The notes under the pieces are model-generated. The model did not search any database, was not told the origin of the DNA, and was given only the letters and a program-made list of their open reading frames with translations. From positions 620,001 to 684,000 of the forward strand of contig NZ_RBAN01000001.1 of the NCBI RefSeq assembly GCF_003626655.1: a stretch of DNA of 64,000 nt, in the 5' to 3' direction. The first letter of the stretch is position 1; each line of letters opens with the position of its first letter. Below, piece after piece: positions 7,454 to 14,921 of the stretch. Both the position numbers and the translations under genes were made by a program. The stretch is from Micromonospora costi (GTDB taxonomy: Bacteria > Actinomycetota > Actinomycetes > Mycobacteriales > Micromonosporaceae).

Positions 7454-8434
7454 CTACGCCGGGGGCCTGGCTGCGGCCTTCGTGAACCGGCGGGCCAGGT
7501 GCGCGAAGGCTCGGGTGAGCTCGGGTGGGCCGACGACCTCGATGTCGGCGTCGAAGCGGCCGATCGTGGCGGCGAGGCTGGGCCAGGACCAGGACCCGAG
7601 GGTGAGCGTGCAGCGGTCGGGGCCGAGTTCCTCGACGATGCCGTCGCGGGTGTAGAGGGCGACGGTGGCGGCGGGCAGGTCGAGGATCACGGTTCCTCGG
7701 CAGGGCCAGTTCCCGGAGGGTCCGGCGGATCCGCGGAACCGGCTGGTGACGAAGGTGGTCACATCGCCCCCGGGCAGCGGCCGGGGGGTGAAACGAGGGC
7801 CGTTGGGGGTGCGCAGGATGATCCGCTCGGCGCGGAAGGTGCGCCAGTCGTCGCGGTCGAGGTCGAACGCGACGAGGTACCAGCGCCCGTCCCAGGTGAT
7901 GACGGAGTGTGGCTCGGCCCGTCGCGGGGGCTTGTCGGTGGCCTCGGTGCCGTAGTCGAAACGCAGTGTCTCGTGGGCACGGACGGCGCCGCTGATGGCG
8001 AGCAGCACGTCGCCGTCGACCGGCGTACGCGGCGGGGTAATGGGCCGTTCGACGGCGGTGATCCGCAGGGCGTCGACGCGGTTCCGGAGCCGGGCGGGCA
8101 GGACCTGCCGGACGGTGTTGAGGGCTCGCGCGGCGGGTTCGGCGAATCCGTTGCCCGGGGTGGTGGCCGCGACCTGCAGGGCGATGGTCAGCGCGACGGC
8201 CTGCTCGTCGTCGAACAGCAGCGGGGGCAGGTCGGTGCCGGCGCCGAGCCGGTAGCCGCCGTCGGGACCCTTGACGGCGGCGATGGGATAGCCGAGCTCG
8301 CGCAGGCGGTCGACGTCGCGGCGCACGGTGCGCAGGCTGACGTCGAGGCGCTCGGCCAGCGCCGTGCCGGACCAGTCGCGGCGGGTCTGCAGCAACGACA
8401 GCAGGACCAGCAACCGGGCGGACGTCTTCGGCAT
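7454..8434 (-). CDS. WYL-domain (YafY-family) transcriptional regulator
   Basis: I chose ATG 8434, giving MPKTSARLLVLLSLLQTRRDW, the usual start of this family; an ATG three codons upstream is possible. Residues 1-60 are a DeoR-like winged helix (LAERLDVSLRTVRRDVDRLRELGYP). A WYL domain follows, with the signature DGRWYLVAFDLDRDDWRTFRAERI, and then a WCX-like C-terminal extension. Total about 326 residues. WYL domains bind nucleic-acid or nucleotide-like ligands in several regulators. It is divergent from a PhnB-like gene with a perfect palindrome between them. Confidence 0.88.
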   Translation of the reverse strand: MPKTSARLLVLLSLLQTRRDWSGTALAERLDVSLRTVRRDVDRLRELGYPIAAVKGPDGGYRLGAGTDLPPLLFDDEQAVALTIALQVAATTPGNGFAEPAARALNTVRQVLPARLRNRVDALRITAVERPITPPRTPVDGDVLLAISGAVRAHETLRFDYGTEATDKPPRRAEPHSVITWDGRWYLVAFDLDRDDWRTFRAERIILRTPNGPRFTPRPLPGGDVTTFVTSRFRGSAGPSGNWPCRGTVILDLPAATVALYTRDGIVEELGPDRCTLTLGSWSWPSLAATIGRFDADIEVVGPPELTRAFAHLARRFTKAAARPPA

Positions 8435-8450
8435 GAATCTCATTCTGTCC

Positions 8451-8481
8451 GAGGTAGGTGACACATCCTGGCACCTACCTC
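8451..8481. promoter_or_regulatory. Perfect 10-11-10 inverted repeat between wyl regulator and PhnB-like gene
   Basis: GAGGTAGGTG (8451-8460) is matched exactly by CACCTACCTC (8472-8481) across an 11-base spacer, so half-site centres are two helical turns apart. It lies 17 bases upstream of the regulator's start and about 80 upstream of the PhnB-like start. The position fits an operator controlling both directions. The binding protein is inferred to be the neighbouring WYL regulator. Confidence 0.7.
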
Positions 8482-8562
8482 TGTGAATCTTGGGCCTACG
8501 CCGGTGAGCTACGGCGGTCCGGCCACGCCCCTGGCCGGAAACATCCCGACACAGGAGCCATG

Positions 8563-9033
8563 ATGAGCATCACCACCACCGCGCACCTCAACTTCGGCGG
8601 CAACGCCCGCGAGGCGCTGGAGTTCTACCAGTCGGTGTTCGGCGGCCACCTCGTGGTCATCACGTACGGCGACTTCGGCATGCCGAAGGAACTGCCCGAC
8701 GCCGACAGGGTCGTCTGGGGCCAGGTCGCGGCCGACAACGGCTTCCGGGTCATGGCGTACGACGTGCCCAGCCACGCCGGGTCTTTCACCACCGCCACGG
8801 CGGCCGCCACCCACCGGGAGGACGGCATGACGCTGACGGGCCAGCCGTTCTTCATGTCCGTCCGCGGCGAGACGGCCGAGGAGGTCGGGGTGCTGTGGGA
8901 CAGGCTCGCCGAGGGCGCCACCATCGTCGAGAACTACGGCCCGGCGCAGTGGGCTCCGGCGTTCGGGATGCTGACCGACCGGTTCGGCGTCACCTGGATC
9001 CTGGACGTCGCCACCGAGTACGCCGCCGCCTGA
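8563..9033 (+). CDS. PhnB-like VOC (glyoxalase superfamily) protein
   Basis: ATG 8563 is favoured over the overlapping ATG 8560 by spacing to AGGAG; 156 residues. The sequence has the PhnB/3-demethylubiquinone methyltransferase-like pattern: LNFGGNAREALEFYQSVFGG at the N-terminus, GQPFFMSVRGETAEEV in the middle and FGMLTDRFGVTWILDV at the end. Members are VOC-fold proteins, often in pairs with YafY/WYL regulators, exactly as here. Enzymatic activity is usually unknown despite the methyltransferase label in databases. Confidence 0.85.
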   Translation: MSITTTAHLNFGGNAREALEFYQSVFGGHLVVITYGDFGMPKELPDADRVVWGQVAADNGFRVMAYDVPSHAGSFTTATAAATHREDGMTLTGQPFFMSVRGETAEEVGVLWDRLAEGATIVENYGPAQWAPAFGMLTDRFGVTWILDVATEYAAA

Positions 9034-9090
9034 CCCCTGCCGACGAGATGGCCGTCGGGTCGAACCGGACCTTCCCGGTGTGAAACCCTC

Positions 9091-9136
9091 GGCAGGCCGG
9101 CCGGACCGGGCTTCATGCGAGGTCCGGCGGCCTGCC
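9091..9136. terminator. Hairpin between convergent genes
   Basis: GGCAGGCCG-G-CCGGACC (9091-9107) pairs with GGTCCGGCGGCCTGCC (9121-9136), with one bulged base and a 13-base loop. It lies between the convergent VOC and GNAT genes; its right arm overlaps the last codons of the GNAT gene. There is no T-run, as is common in high-GC terminators. Confidence 0.5.
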
Positions 9137-9646
9137 GTTGCACTTGATCATCGCGCAGCGACGGGACGCATCTATTCCGGGCAGCGACGCTTCGTGTTGC
9201 ATCGCAGCCGCCAGCTCGCGTCCGATCTCCGCGCCGGCTAGCTCTCGGTACCCGAGTGTCCGGTAGTAGGGGCCGTTCCAGGGCACGTCGCGAAATGTCG
9301 TCAGGGTCGTGGCTGGCCGATCGTTGCTCCTGCCCCATGTCTCAAGCTGCGCTATGAGCCGTCGGCCGATGCCCCGCCGAGCGTGAGTGGGAGCTACCGA
9401 CACCTGCTCTATGTGGGCATTACCGTCCAGCACCCTTGCCACGATGTAGCCGGCGATCTTCCCGTCTTCCTCGGCAACCCAGATCAGCCCTTGTTGCTGA
9501 CTACGACTCAGGGCCTGCCGATCGGGGACATGGTCCGCCACCTCCGACATGCCAACCGAGTGGAAGAGCTCGCCAGCCTGGATCTCGAGCAGGGCCAGGT
9601 CATTGAGTTCCGACTGTCGTGCCGGACGGATGAGCGGGGAATCCAC
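9113..9646 (-). CDS. GNAT N-acetyltransferase
   Basis: GTG start at 9646 with a GGTGAGGG site; 177 residues. The acetyl-CoA motif A is clear: IEQVSVAPTHARRGIGRRLI (R-R-G-I-G-R). A later PWNGPYYRTLGYREL segment fits motif B. The N-terminus IRPARQSELNDLALLEIQAGE and F-H-S-V-G-M are as in the GNAT group common in Streptomyces and Micromonospora. Substrate unknown. The last 8 codons overlap the right arm of a hairpin shared with the convergent gene. Confidence 0.85.
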   Translation of the reverse strand: MDSPLIRPARQSELNDLALLEIQAGELFHSVGMSEVADHVPDRQALSRSQQQGLIWVAEEDGKIAGYIVARVLDGNAHIEQVSVAPTHARRGIGRRLIAQLETWGRSNDRPATTLTTFRDVPWNGPYYRTLGYRELAGAEIGRELAAAMQHEASLPGIDASRRCAMIKCNGRPPDLA

Positions 9647-9736
9647 ACCCTCACCTTAGAGGCGGCCTGTCAGGGAGCCAGAGCGAGCGCCGAGAGGGGC
9701 CGACGTACCGGGGGGTCGGTTCCTCGCGTCCCGGCG

Positions 9737-10972
9737 TCACGCCTCGGAGTCGGTCTCGCCGGGCGCCTCCCGCCCGACCGGCGGGGCGGAAATCTCCAGC
9801 GGCCGTCCCCGGTTTCGCAGTGCGTCGAGCAGCGCGACCAGGGCCAGCACGCCGGTAACCACGCTCAGCCCGACCATCGGCGTCCCGTGGACCATCGCCG
9901 GCGTGAGCAGCAGCAGGGCCGCCAAGCCGATCATCTGGGATCGGGGAGCCCTGCCGAAGATCTCGTACTCCAGCCGCATCCGGCCGGCGAGGAAGAGCAC
10001 CGGACCGCCGACCACGAACAGAAGCCAACCTGGCCGCGGCGGCCCGAACGGATCATCGATCACCAGCTCGTAGCCGACCGCGGTGACGAGCACGCTGAAC
10101 ACGATCAGCAGATGCGTCCGTTCCGACGCCGCGCCCAGCCGGCCGGGCATACCCGCCCGGCCGAACGCCTCGGCCAGCAGCAGACCGGCGCGGTGGAAGT
10201 AGATCCGCCAGAGCAGCGCGCTCGTGGCGAACGCGAACGCGAAGGCGGCTGCCCGCTGCGCGGAATAGTTCGTGCCGCTGAAGACCACGCCGATGACCAG
10301 AATCGACTCACCGAGTGCGACGAGAACGATCTGCTGGTAACGGTCGGCAAGATGCGTCCCCGCGATCCGCCAGCGGCCCACCGCTGAAGCCCCGAGCCAG
10401 GGCAGCGGCCAGCCCAGGGCCCAGGCGAGGTAGTCGACAGCGAGGGCGGCGACCCACAGCGGCAGGCGAAGATGGTCCGGACCCAACGCGCCCGCCAGCC
10501 ACAGCGGCGCGCTCGCCGCAGACCAGGCGGCAAGCCGGAAGGGCACCAGCCGTCGCGGATGGCCACGCAGCGCGGCGGCGACCACCAACGGCCGCACCAC
10601 CATCACCAGCAGGTACGCGGCCGTGAACGGCAGCGCCCGCTCCTCCACGGCACGCGGCAGCGTCACCGCCATCACCAGGCCGGCGAACATGGTGCCGACG
10701 ACGACGGCCTGGATGATCGGCCGCTCTGGTTCGTAGCGGCTGGTGATCCAGGCGGTGTGCGACCAGATCAGCCAGAGCGCCAGAAAGAGCAGCAGGGTAC
10801 GACCGAACCCTGTGACGAGGGCCCAGCCGGTGTCGTCACTCAGACCGGCGAATCGTTGCGAGACCCGGGTGAGGGCCACGACGAAGGCCAGGTCGAAGAA
10901 GAGCTCCAGGAATGTGGCGCGGCCGGAACTCCTGGGAGGGCGTAGCAGTCCGGCACCGCGTCCCGCCGCCAT
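9737..10972 (-). CDS. ltrA: Low-temperature-requirement A (LtrA)-like membrane protein
   Basis: A 411-residue polytopic protein with about 10-11 membrane helices. The diagnostic N-terminal ATFLELFFDLAFVVALTRVSQ and a mid-protein DRYQQIVLVALGESILVIG are LtrA hallmarks. LtrA was named for a Listeria mutant unable to grow in the cold; its transport or enzymatic function is unknown. The gene stands alone; the next gene on the strand (11086-11451) ends 113 bases upstream of its start. Confidence 0.88.
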   Translation of the reverse strand: MAAGRGAGLLRPPRSSGRATFLELFFDLAFVVALTRVSQRFAGLSDDTGWALVTGFGRTLLLFLALWLIWSHTAWITSRYEPERPIIQAVVVGTMFAGLVMAVTLPRAVEERALPFTAAYLLVMVVRPLVVAAALRGHPRRLVPFRLAAWSAASAPLWLAGALGPDHLRLPLWVAALAVDYLAWALGWPLPWLGASAVGRWRIAGTHLADRYQQIVLVALGESILVIGVVFSGTNYSAQRAAAFAFAFATSALLWRIYFHRAGLLLAEAFGRAGMPGRLGAASERTHLLIVFSVLVTAVGYELVIDDPFGPPRPGWLLFVVGGPVLFLAGRMRLEYEIFGRAPRSQMIGLAALLLLTPAMVHGTPMVGLSVVTGVLALVALLDALRNRGRPLEISAPPVGREAPGETDSEA

Positions 10973-11085
10973 CGTCCGCCTCCGTCCGCCCCTCGCCGCA
11001 CCAACGAGCCGACCGCCAGAGACGTTGCTCCAGGACCGGCAATGGACGGACGTCGTCGGTCGCCTGAGATCCGTGGCAGCCGACT

Positions 11086-11451
11086 TCAGCGACGCCGGAG
11101 TCGACCATCCTCGGGTACGCCGAGCGCAAAGAGCGTCCCTATGTCGGCCTCGTACCCGAAGTCCACGTTCTTGACCAGCAGCCGGTCAGGACTTGCCTCG
11201 ACGATCTGCACCGAAATCGGTTCGGCACGTCCGTCAAGAGTGAGCCACCACTGGTCGGCGAGATAGCTCAGCCCAACCGATTCAAGAGTCTGCCGAGCGT
11301 CGTGCTCGTCGGTGGGATCCCCGAGCGCGTACCCGAAGACGGTAACTGGGATGTACCAGCTTCCTGTCTCGTCGACGGGACGGAGGTAGCCGAGAAGTTC
11401 GTTGTCCTCGACACGTCGGTGTTCGATCCAGGTCTCGGGGATCACGGTCAC
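11086..11451 (-). CDS. Conserved hypothetical protein, about 121 aa
   Basis: I chose GTG 11451, giving MTVIPETWIEHRRVEDNELLG. The body alternates short strands with an acidic linker (RPVDETGSWYIPVTVFGYALGDPTDEHDARQTLESVGLSYLADQWWL in outline) and ends in VEASPDRLLVKNVDFG. I recognise this as a widespread actinobacterial protein of unknown function, often met near unrelated metabolic genes. No catalytic motif or membrane segment is visible. Confidence 0.7.
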   Translation of the reverse strand: MTVIPETWIEHRRVEDNELLGYLRPVDETGSWYIPVTVFGYALGDPTDEHDARQTLESVGLSYLADQWWLTLDGRAEPISVQIVEASPDRLLVKNVDFGYEADIGTLFALGVPEDGRLRRR

Positions 11452-11515
11452 GGAGTGTAGTCCCGCACCATCGCACACCAGAAGGGATTTGCCGGTGCCG
11501 AGGTCGACGCGAGAC

Positions 11516-12487
11516 CTAGAAGCCCGCCACCGGACGTGGCCGGTAGGGCGCTTCGAGCGCCTCGACCTCCTCGTCGGTCAGCTCGATGTCGAGCGCGGCG
11601 ACGGCATCGTCGAGGTGGTGCGGTTTGGTCGCGCCGACGATCGGTGCGGTGACCCGGCCGGCCACCCAGGCCAGCGCGATCTGCGCGCGGGACACACCCC
11701 GGTTCGCGGCGATCGTCGCGACGGTCTCCACGATCGTCCGGTCGGTCTCCTCGTACCCGCTGTAGAGCGTGCGACCGAACTCGTCCGACTCCGTGCGGGT
11801 GGTGCTCGCGCCCCAGTCCCGGGTCAGTTTGCCGCGAGCGAGGGGACTCCACGGAATCGTGGCGATGCCCTGGTCCGCGCAGAGCGGCAGCATCTCCCGC
11901 TCCTCCTCGCGGTAGAGCAGGTTGTAGTGGTTCTGCATCGAGACGAACCTGGTCCAGCCGTTCAGGTCGGCGAGGTAGAGCGCCTTCGCGAACTGCCACG
12001 CGTGCATCGAGGACGCGCCGATGTAGCGCACCTTGCCCGACTTGACGAGATCGTGCAGGGCTTCGAGGGTCTCCTCGATCGGCGTCGCGGGGTCGAAGCG
12101 GTGGATCTGGTAGAGGTCGACATGATCCGTGCCGAGCCGGCGCAGGCTGTTGTCGATCTCGGCGTTGATCGCCTTGCGGGACAGGCCGGCGCCGTTCGGA
12201 CCGGGACGCATCCGGCCGTGCACCTTGGTGGCGATGACGACGTCGTCGCGGCTGGCGAAGTCCTTCAGCGCGCGTCCGACGATCTCCTCGCTGCTGCCGT
12301 CGGAGTAGACGTTCGCGGTGTCGAAGAAGTTGATTCCCGCGTCGAGGGCCTGCCGGATGAACGGACGGGCCTGATCCTCGGGCAGGGACCAGGCGTGATT
12401 ACCCCGCGCCGGATCGCCGTAGCTCATCGTCCCCAGGCAGACCCGGGAGACCTCCATACCCGTCGACCCCAGCCGCACGTACTGCAC
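11516..12487 (-). CDS. Aldo/keto reductase
   Basis: GTG 12487 with GGAGG 5 bases upstream gives 323 residues, MQYVRLGSTGMEVSRVCLGTMSYG. The catalytic tetrad can be placed: Asp and Tyr in FFDTANVYSDGSSE, Lys in VVIATKVHG and His in VDLYQIHRFD. NADPH-binding segments include QNHYNLLYREEEREMLP and TIPWSPLARGKLTR. It belongs to the AKR group of YajO/Tas-type enzymes reducing aldehydes or ketones in the cytosol; natural substrate unknown. It is preceded by a strong hairpin that separates it from the next gene upstream. Confidence 0.9.
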   Translation of the reverse strand: MQYVRLGSTGMEVSRVCLGTMSYGDPARGNHAWSLPEDQARPFIRQALDAGINFFDTANVYSDGSSEEIVGRALKDFASRDDVVIATKVHGRMRPGPNGAGLSRKAINAEIDNSLRRLGTDHVDLYQIHRFDPATPIEETLEALHDLVKSGKVRYIGASSMHAWQFAKALYLADLNGWTRFVSMQNHYNLLYREEEREMLPLCADQGIATIPWSPLARGKLTRDWGASTTRTESDEFGRTLYSGYEETDRTIVETVATIAANRGVSRAQIALAWVAGRVTAPIVGATKPHHLDDAVAALDIELTDEEVEALEAPYRPRPVAGF

Positions 12488-12633
12488 GATGCCTCCGTCG
12501 TGGGCCGGAAGGGTTCCGCCCCAGCGCACAGTACCCCGCCGACCGGCGGCCACCCGATCCCCGTTTTCGCGGTTCGGCGCCGGCCGACGCCGTCGTACGA
12601 CCACGGCCGCTCCTTGCGGCGACAGCGTTGAGT

Positions 12634-12689
12634 TGATCAAGAGGTTTGTGTCAGGTTCGATCTCCGATCTGACGCGAACCTCTTGATCA
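12634..12689. repeat. Long imperfect inverted repeat, 21-bp arms
   Basis: Arms 12634-12654 and 12669-12689 match at 19 of 21 positions around a 14-base loop; they begin TGATCAAGAGGTT and end in its complement. The two mismatches are G-U compatible in the plus-strand RNA. It lies downstream of the minus-strand gene at 12708-13037 and upstream of the aldo/keto reductase, so it can act as that gene's terminator. The AT-rich TGATCAAGAGG ends look like a dispersed palindromic element rather than a typical GC-rich terminator. Confidence 0.6.
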
Positions 12690-12707
12690 CCGCCATCTCC
12701 CGTCCCG

Positions 12708-13037
12708 TCACCGGTACCGGCCGTCGTAGCGGATTCCGCTCCGGGCATCCGTGAAGCTGACTCCCACCCGGGCTCCGTCCTCGACGATCCACCGAACCGT
12801 GTACGTCGCTCGGTACGTCGGCGGCCAGAATGACGCGAAGGTCCCGTCGCCCGTGACGGACCACTCCCCCACTGACGGCGCACCCCTGTCGACGTAGGTC
12901 GTTCGCCCATCCGCCGTGAATGATTGTGTTGCACCGTCCTGAAACACAAGCTGCGCCGCGGTCAGGGCGGCGACCATGTCCACCGCATCGATCGGCTGAC
13001 CGTCGGCAACGTCTCCGGCGGAGGGGGCAGGATCCAT
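12708..13037 (-). CDS. Small hypothetical protein, 109 aa
   Basis: ATG 13037 with AGGAG 6 bases upstream. It begins MDPAPSAGDVADGQPIDAVD and then has a helix (MVAALTAAQLVFQDG) and a run of beta strands: ATQSFTADGRTTYVDRG, GEWSVTGDGTFASFW, TYTVRWIVEDG, GVSFTDARSGIRYDGRYR. The strand pattern suggests a small beta-barrel or lipocalin-like fold binding a hydrophobic ligand, but I do not recognise a family. It is followed by the 12634-12689 hairpin and is divergent from the Mo-enzyme gene. Confidence 0.6.
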   Translation of the reverse strand: MDPAPSAGDVADGQPIDAVDMVAALTAAQLVFQDGATQSFTADGRTTYVDRGAPSVGEWSVTGDGTFASFWPPTYRATYTVRWIVEDGARVGVSFTDARSGIRYDGRYR

Positions 13038-13368
13038 CGGGCTCTCCTGAGGTCGGGGCAAGATGCTGGGCCGCCGCCATCTCGCGCGGCTGCACATGTC
13101 GAACGGCAACTCGGAACGATCGCGAGTCGCACTCCCTGGACTCTATCGTCCATGTATGCACGCGGAGGAGGCATCCCCCTGCAGAAGCACGCACCACCCG
13201 CCCGCCGGGATCCTGCTGTTACTCTCAACCACCGGTGGCCGGCGAGGCTTGCCGACCGGCCCCAGGCCGGCCAGGCTTGGACGAATAGGTCCAGTTAGCT
13301 TTCGCCGGATTGCGGGCGGCCACGTCCCCACCGCCGAGAATCTCAACACGCAGAGTGGGGAGGGGCGC
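13038..13368. other. Divergent intergenic region, no gene seen
   Basis: The 331 bases separate the 109-aa gene (minus) and the sulfite-oxidase-like gene (plus). Short frames here are Arg/Pro/Ser-rich with no ribosome sites or family similarity. The stretch must contain both promoters, but I could not pick convincing -10/-35 boxes or palindromes. Confidence 0.4.
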
Positions 13369-13965
13369 ATGGCACTGATCACACCCGGCTTCGGCGGCCG
13401 CAGACGCGACGACGCCAACCTGCCGCCGGGCCAGTACCGCACCGACGACTTCCCGGTGCTGTCGGCGGGACCGACACCGCGGATCGGGCTCGACGAGTGG
13501 GAGCTCGCCGTCATCACCGAGACCGGCGAGCGGAGTACGTGGTCATGGGCGGAGTTCACCGCCCTTCCTGCCGACGAGCCGACCGTTGACATCCACTGCG
13601 TCACGCACTGGTCGAAGTTCGGCACGCGCTGGCGAGGCGTTTCCCTTGACACCTTGCTGGCGGACGTCGAGACCGCGGCCGAGTACGTCGTCGCCCACTC
13701 CTACGGCGGCTACAGCACGAACCTCCCGCTCGAGGACCTTCTCGACGGCCGGGCCTGGGTGGCGTACGAGTTCGACGGCGAGCCACTGGTTCCGGTGCAC
13801 GGCGGGCCAGCCCGCCTCCTCGTTCCTCACCTGTACTTCTGGAAGAGCGCGAAATGGCTGCGCGCTCTGGAACTGCGTCTCGACGACGAGCCCGGGTTCT
13901 GGGAGACGGCCGGCTACCACAACTACGGGGACCCGTGGCGCGAGCAGCGGTACCGGGCAGATTGA
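13369..13965 (+). CDS. Sulfite-oxidase-like molybdopterin-dependent oxidoreductase
   Basis: ATG 13369 has GGGGAGGGG directly upstream; 198 residues. The Mo-cofactor domain is recognisable: NLPPGQYRTDDFPVLSAG at the start, the molybdenum-ligand cysteine Cys77 in VDIHCVTHWSKFGTRWRGV, AHSYGGYSTNLPLEDL, VPVHGGPARLLVPHLYFWKSAKW and a C-terminal FWETAGYHNYGDPWREQRY. This is the short cytosolic relative of sulfite oxidase/YedY, normally encoded with a ferredoxin-type reductase and a DUF6510 protein. Here the reductase gene is nearly entirely missing, so the enzyme may use another electron partner or be decaying functionally. Confidence 0.88.
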   Translation: MALITPGFGGRRRDDANLPPGQYRTDDFPVLSAGPTPRIGLDEWELAVITETGERSTWSWAEFTALPADEPTVDIHCVTHWSKFGTRWRGVSLDTLLADVETAAEYVVAHSYGGYSTNLPLEDLLDGRAWVAYEFDGEPLVPVHGGPARLLVPHLYFWKSAKWLRALELRLDDEPGFWETAGYHNYGDPWREQRYRAD

Positions 13966-14066
13966 CCTGGCAGCCGGCGACCGTCGCCGCGACCCGGGCG
14001 GAGAGCGCGACGGCGCGGGCCCTGGTCCTCGACGTCGACGGTGCGACCCAACCCCTCGGAGGATGA
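13962..14066 (+). pseudogene. N-terminal stub of a ferredoxin-NADP reductase gene
   Basis: A frame that would start at TTG 13962, overlapping the Mo-enzyme TGA by 3 bases, reads LTWQPATVAATRAESATARA then LVLDVDG. This is the usual opening of the FAD-binding reductase that accompanies this Mo enzyme. After about 30 residues it ends at TGA 14066, inside the ribosome site of the DUF6510 gene. The FAD/NAD domains (normally about 200 more residues) are gone while both flanking genes are intact. I infer an internal deletion; a small leader peptide is less likely. Confidence 0.65.
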
Positions 14067-14068
14067 TC

Positions 14069-14359
14069 ATGTCGACCAACATCGGAGCAGACGACGCACT
14101 CTGGGTGGACGGTAACGCCCTCGCCGGACCGCTCGGCGAGATCATGGGGACCGACCTCACCGTTGCCGAGCTCACCTGCGCCGGCTGCCGGACGACCCGT
14201 CCGCTGGCCGCGATGCGCGTGTTCGACCGAGCGCCCGGCCTTGTCGCCCGCTGCCCCGGCTGCGGGGAGGTCGTCATGCGCGTGGTACGCATGGCCGGCC
14301 GGGTCCTGGTCGACCTGCGGGGCTCGCTCGTCCTCAGCCTTCCAGTGCCGGTTGCCTGA
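14069..14359 (+). CDS. DUF6510 zinc-ribbon protein
   Basis: ATG 14069 preceded by CGGAGG; 96 residues. Cys37/Cys40 (TCAGC) and Cys62/Cys65 (RCPGCGE) form a zinc ribbon, framed by ALWVDGNALAGPLGEI at the start and VLVDLRGSLVLSL at the end. DUF6510 proteins are encoded in the sulfite-oxidase-like cluster and may help cofactor delivery or electron transfer; this is not established. It is the third gene of the normal cluster, retained although the second has been lost. Confidence 0.85.
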   Translation: MSTNIGADDALWVDGNALAGPLGEIMGTDLTVAELTCAGCRTTRPLAAMRVFDRAPGLVARCPGCGEVVMRVVRMAGRVLVDLRGSLVLSLPVPVA

Positions 14360-14403
14360 ACGCCAAGAATCCGATCAATCAGGGCGAAACCCAAGGAGAC
14401 AAC

Positions 14404-14814
14404 ATGGCGGGCAACGCCGAGGACATGATCACGTTGACCAGTGCCGAGCAGGATTCGACCGGCGCGAACCCGTCGGGGGCTCCCACACCGGACGTGGACG
14501 ATCTCGTCATCACCAACAACAGCGCGCTCGGCATCTACGAGGCCGCGATCGGGGGCCGGACAGCCGCTGGGCTCGTCTACAGCGAGGTCGGGAGCCGGGT
14601 CGTCCTGATGGCGACATCCGTGCTCCCTGATTTCCGGGGGAAGGGAGTAGCCGCCAGGCTCATCGGCGGCGTCCTCGACGAGCTGCGCAGGCAAGGAAAG
14701 ACCGCCACCGTCACGTGTCCGTTCGCGACTGCATTCGTCGATGCTCATCCGGAATATGCCGACGTTCTGGACCCGGCATCCCCTCGGTCGCACACAGCCG
14801 GGCGTGCGCATTGA
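14404..14814 (+). CDS. GNAT-like N-acetyltransferase (YjdJ/COG2388 type)
   Basis: ATG 14404 after AAGGAG; 136 residues. After a disordered acidic N-terminus (about 35 residues), the compact YjdJ-type GNAT domain follows: VITNNSALGIYEAAIGGRTAAG, then the acetyl-CoA loop VLPDFRGKGVAARLIGGVLDEL and TVTCPFATAFVDAHPEYADVL. Such short proteins are often fused or linked to small peroxide/disulfide-stress clusters, but the substrate is unknown. The gene lies 44 bases after DUF6510 and may share its mRNA. Confidence 0.85.
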   Translation: MAGNAEDMITLTSAEQDSTGANPSGAPTPDVDDLVITNNSALGIYEAAIGGRTAAGLVYSEVGSRVVLMATSVLPDFRGKGVAARLIGGVLDELRRQGKTATVTCPFATAFVDAHPEYADVLDPASPRSHTAGRAH

Positions 14815-14856
14815 ACACGCGTCGTCGCGTCGCAACGCACGCCGACCGATGACGCG

Positions 14857-14888
14857 GGCTGCGGACGCGCACTGGCGCGTCCGCAGCC
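14857..14888. terminator. Bidirectional terminator hairpin, 14-bp stem
   Basis: GGCTGCGGACGCGC (14857-14870) pairs perfectly with its complement (14875-14888) around a 4-base ACTG loop. It lies between the ends of the convergent GNAT and MDR genes, so it can stop transcription from both sides. Confidence 0.75.
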
Positions 14889-14921
14889 ACGTTGCAGCTC
14901 GTCTTCGCCGCCCCCGGGTCC

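Noticed and set aside
6528..8474. A 648-aa minus-strand frame
   Set aside because: Covers parts of both the alpha/beta hydrolase and WYL gene out of frame; no family similarity.
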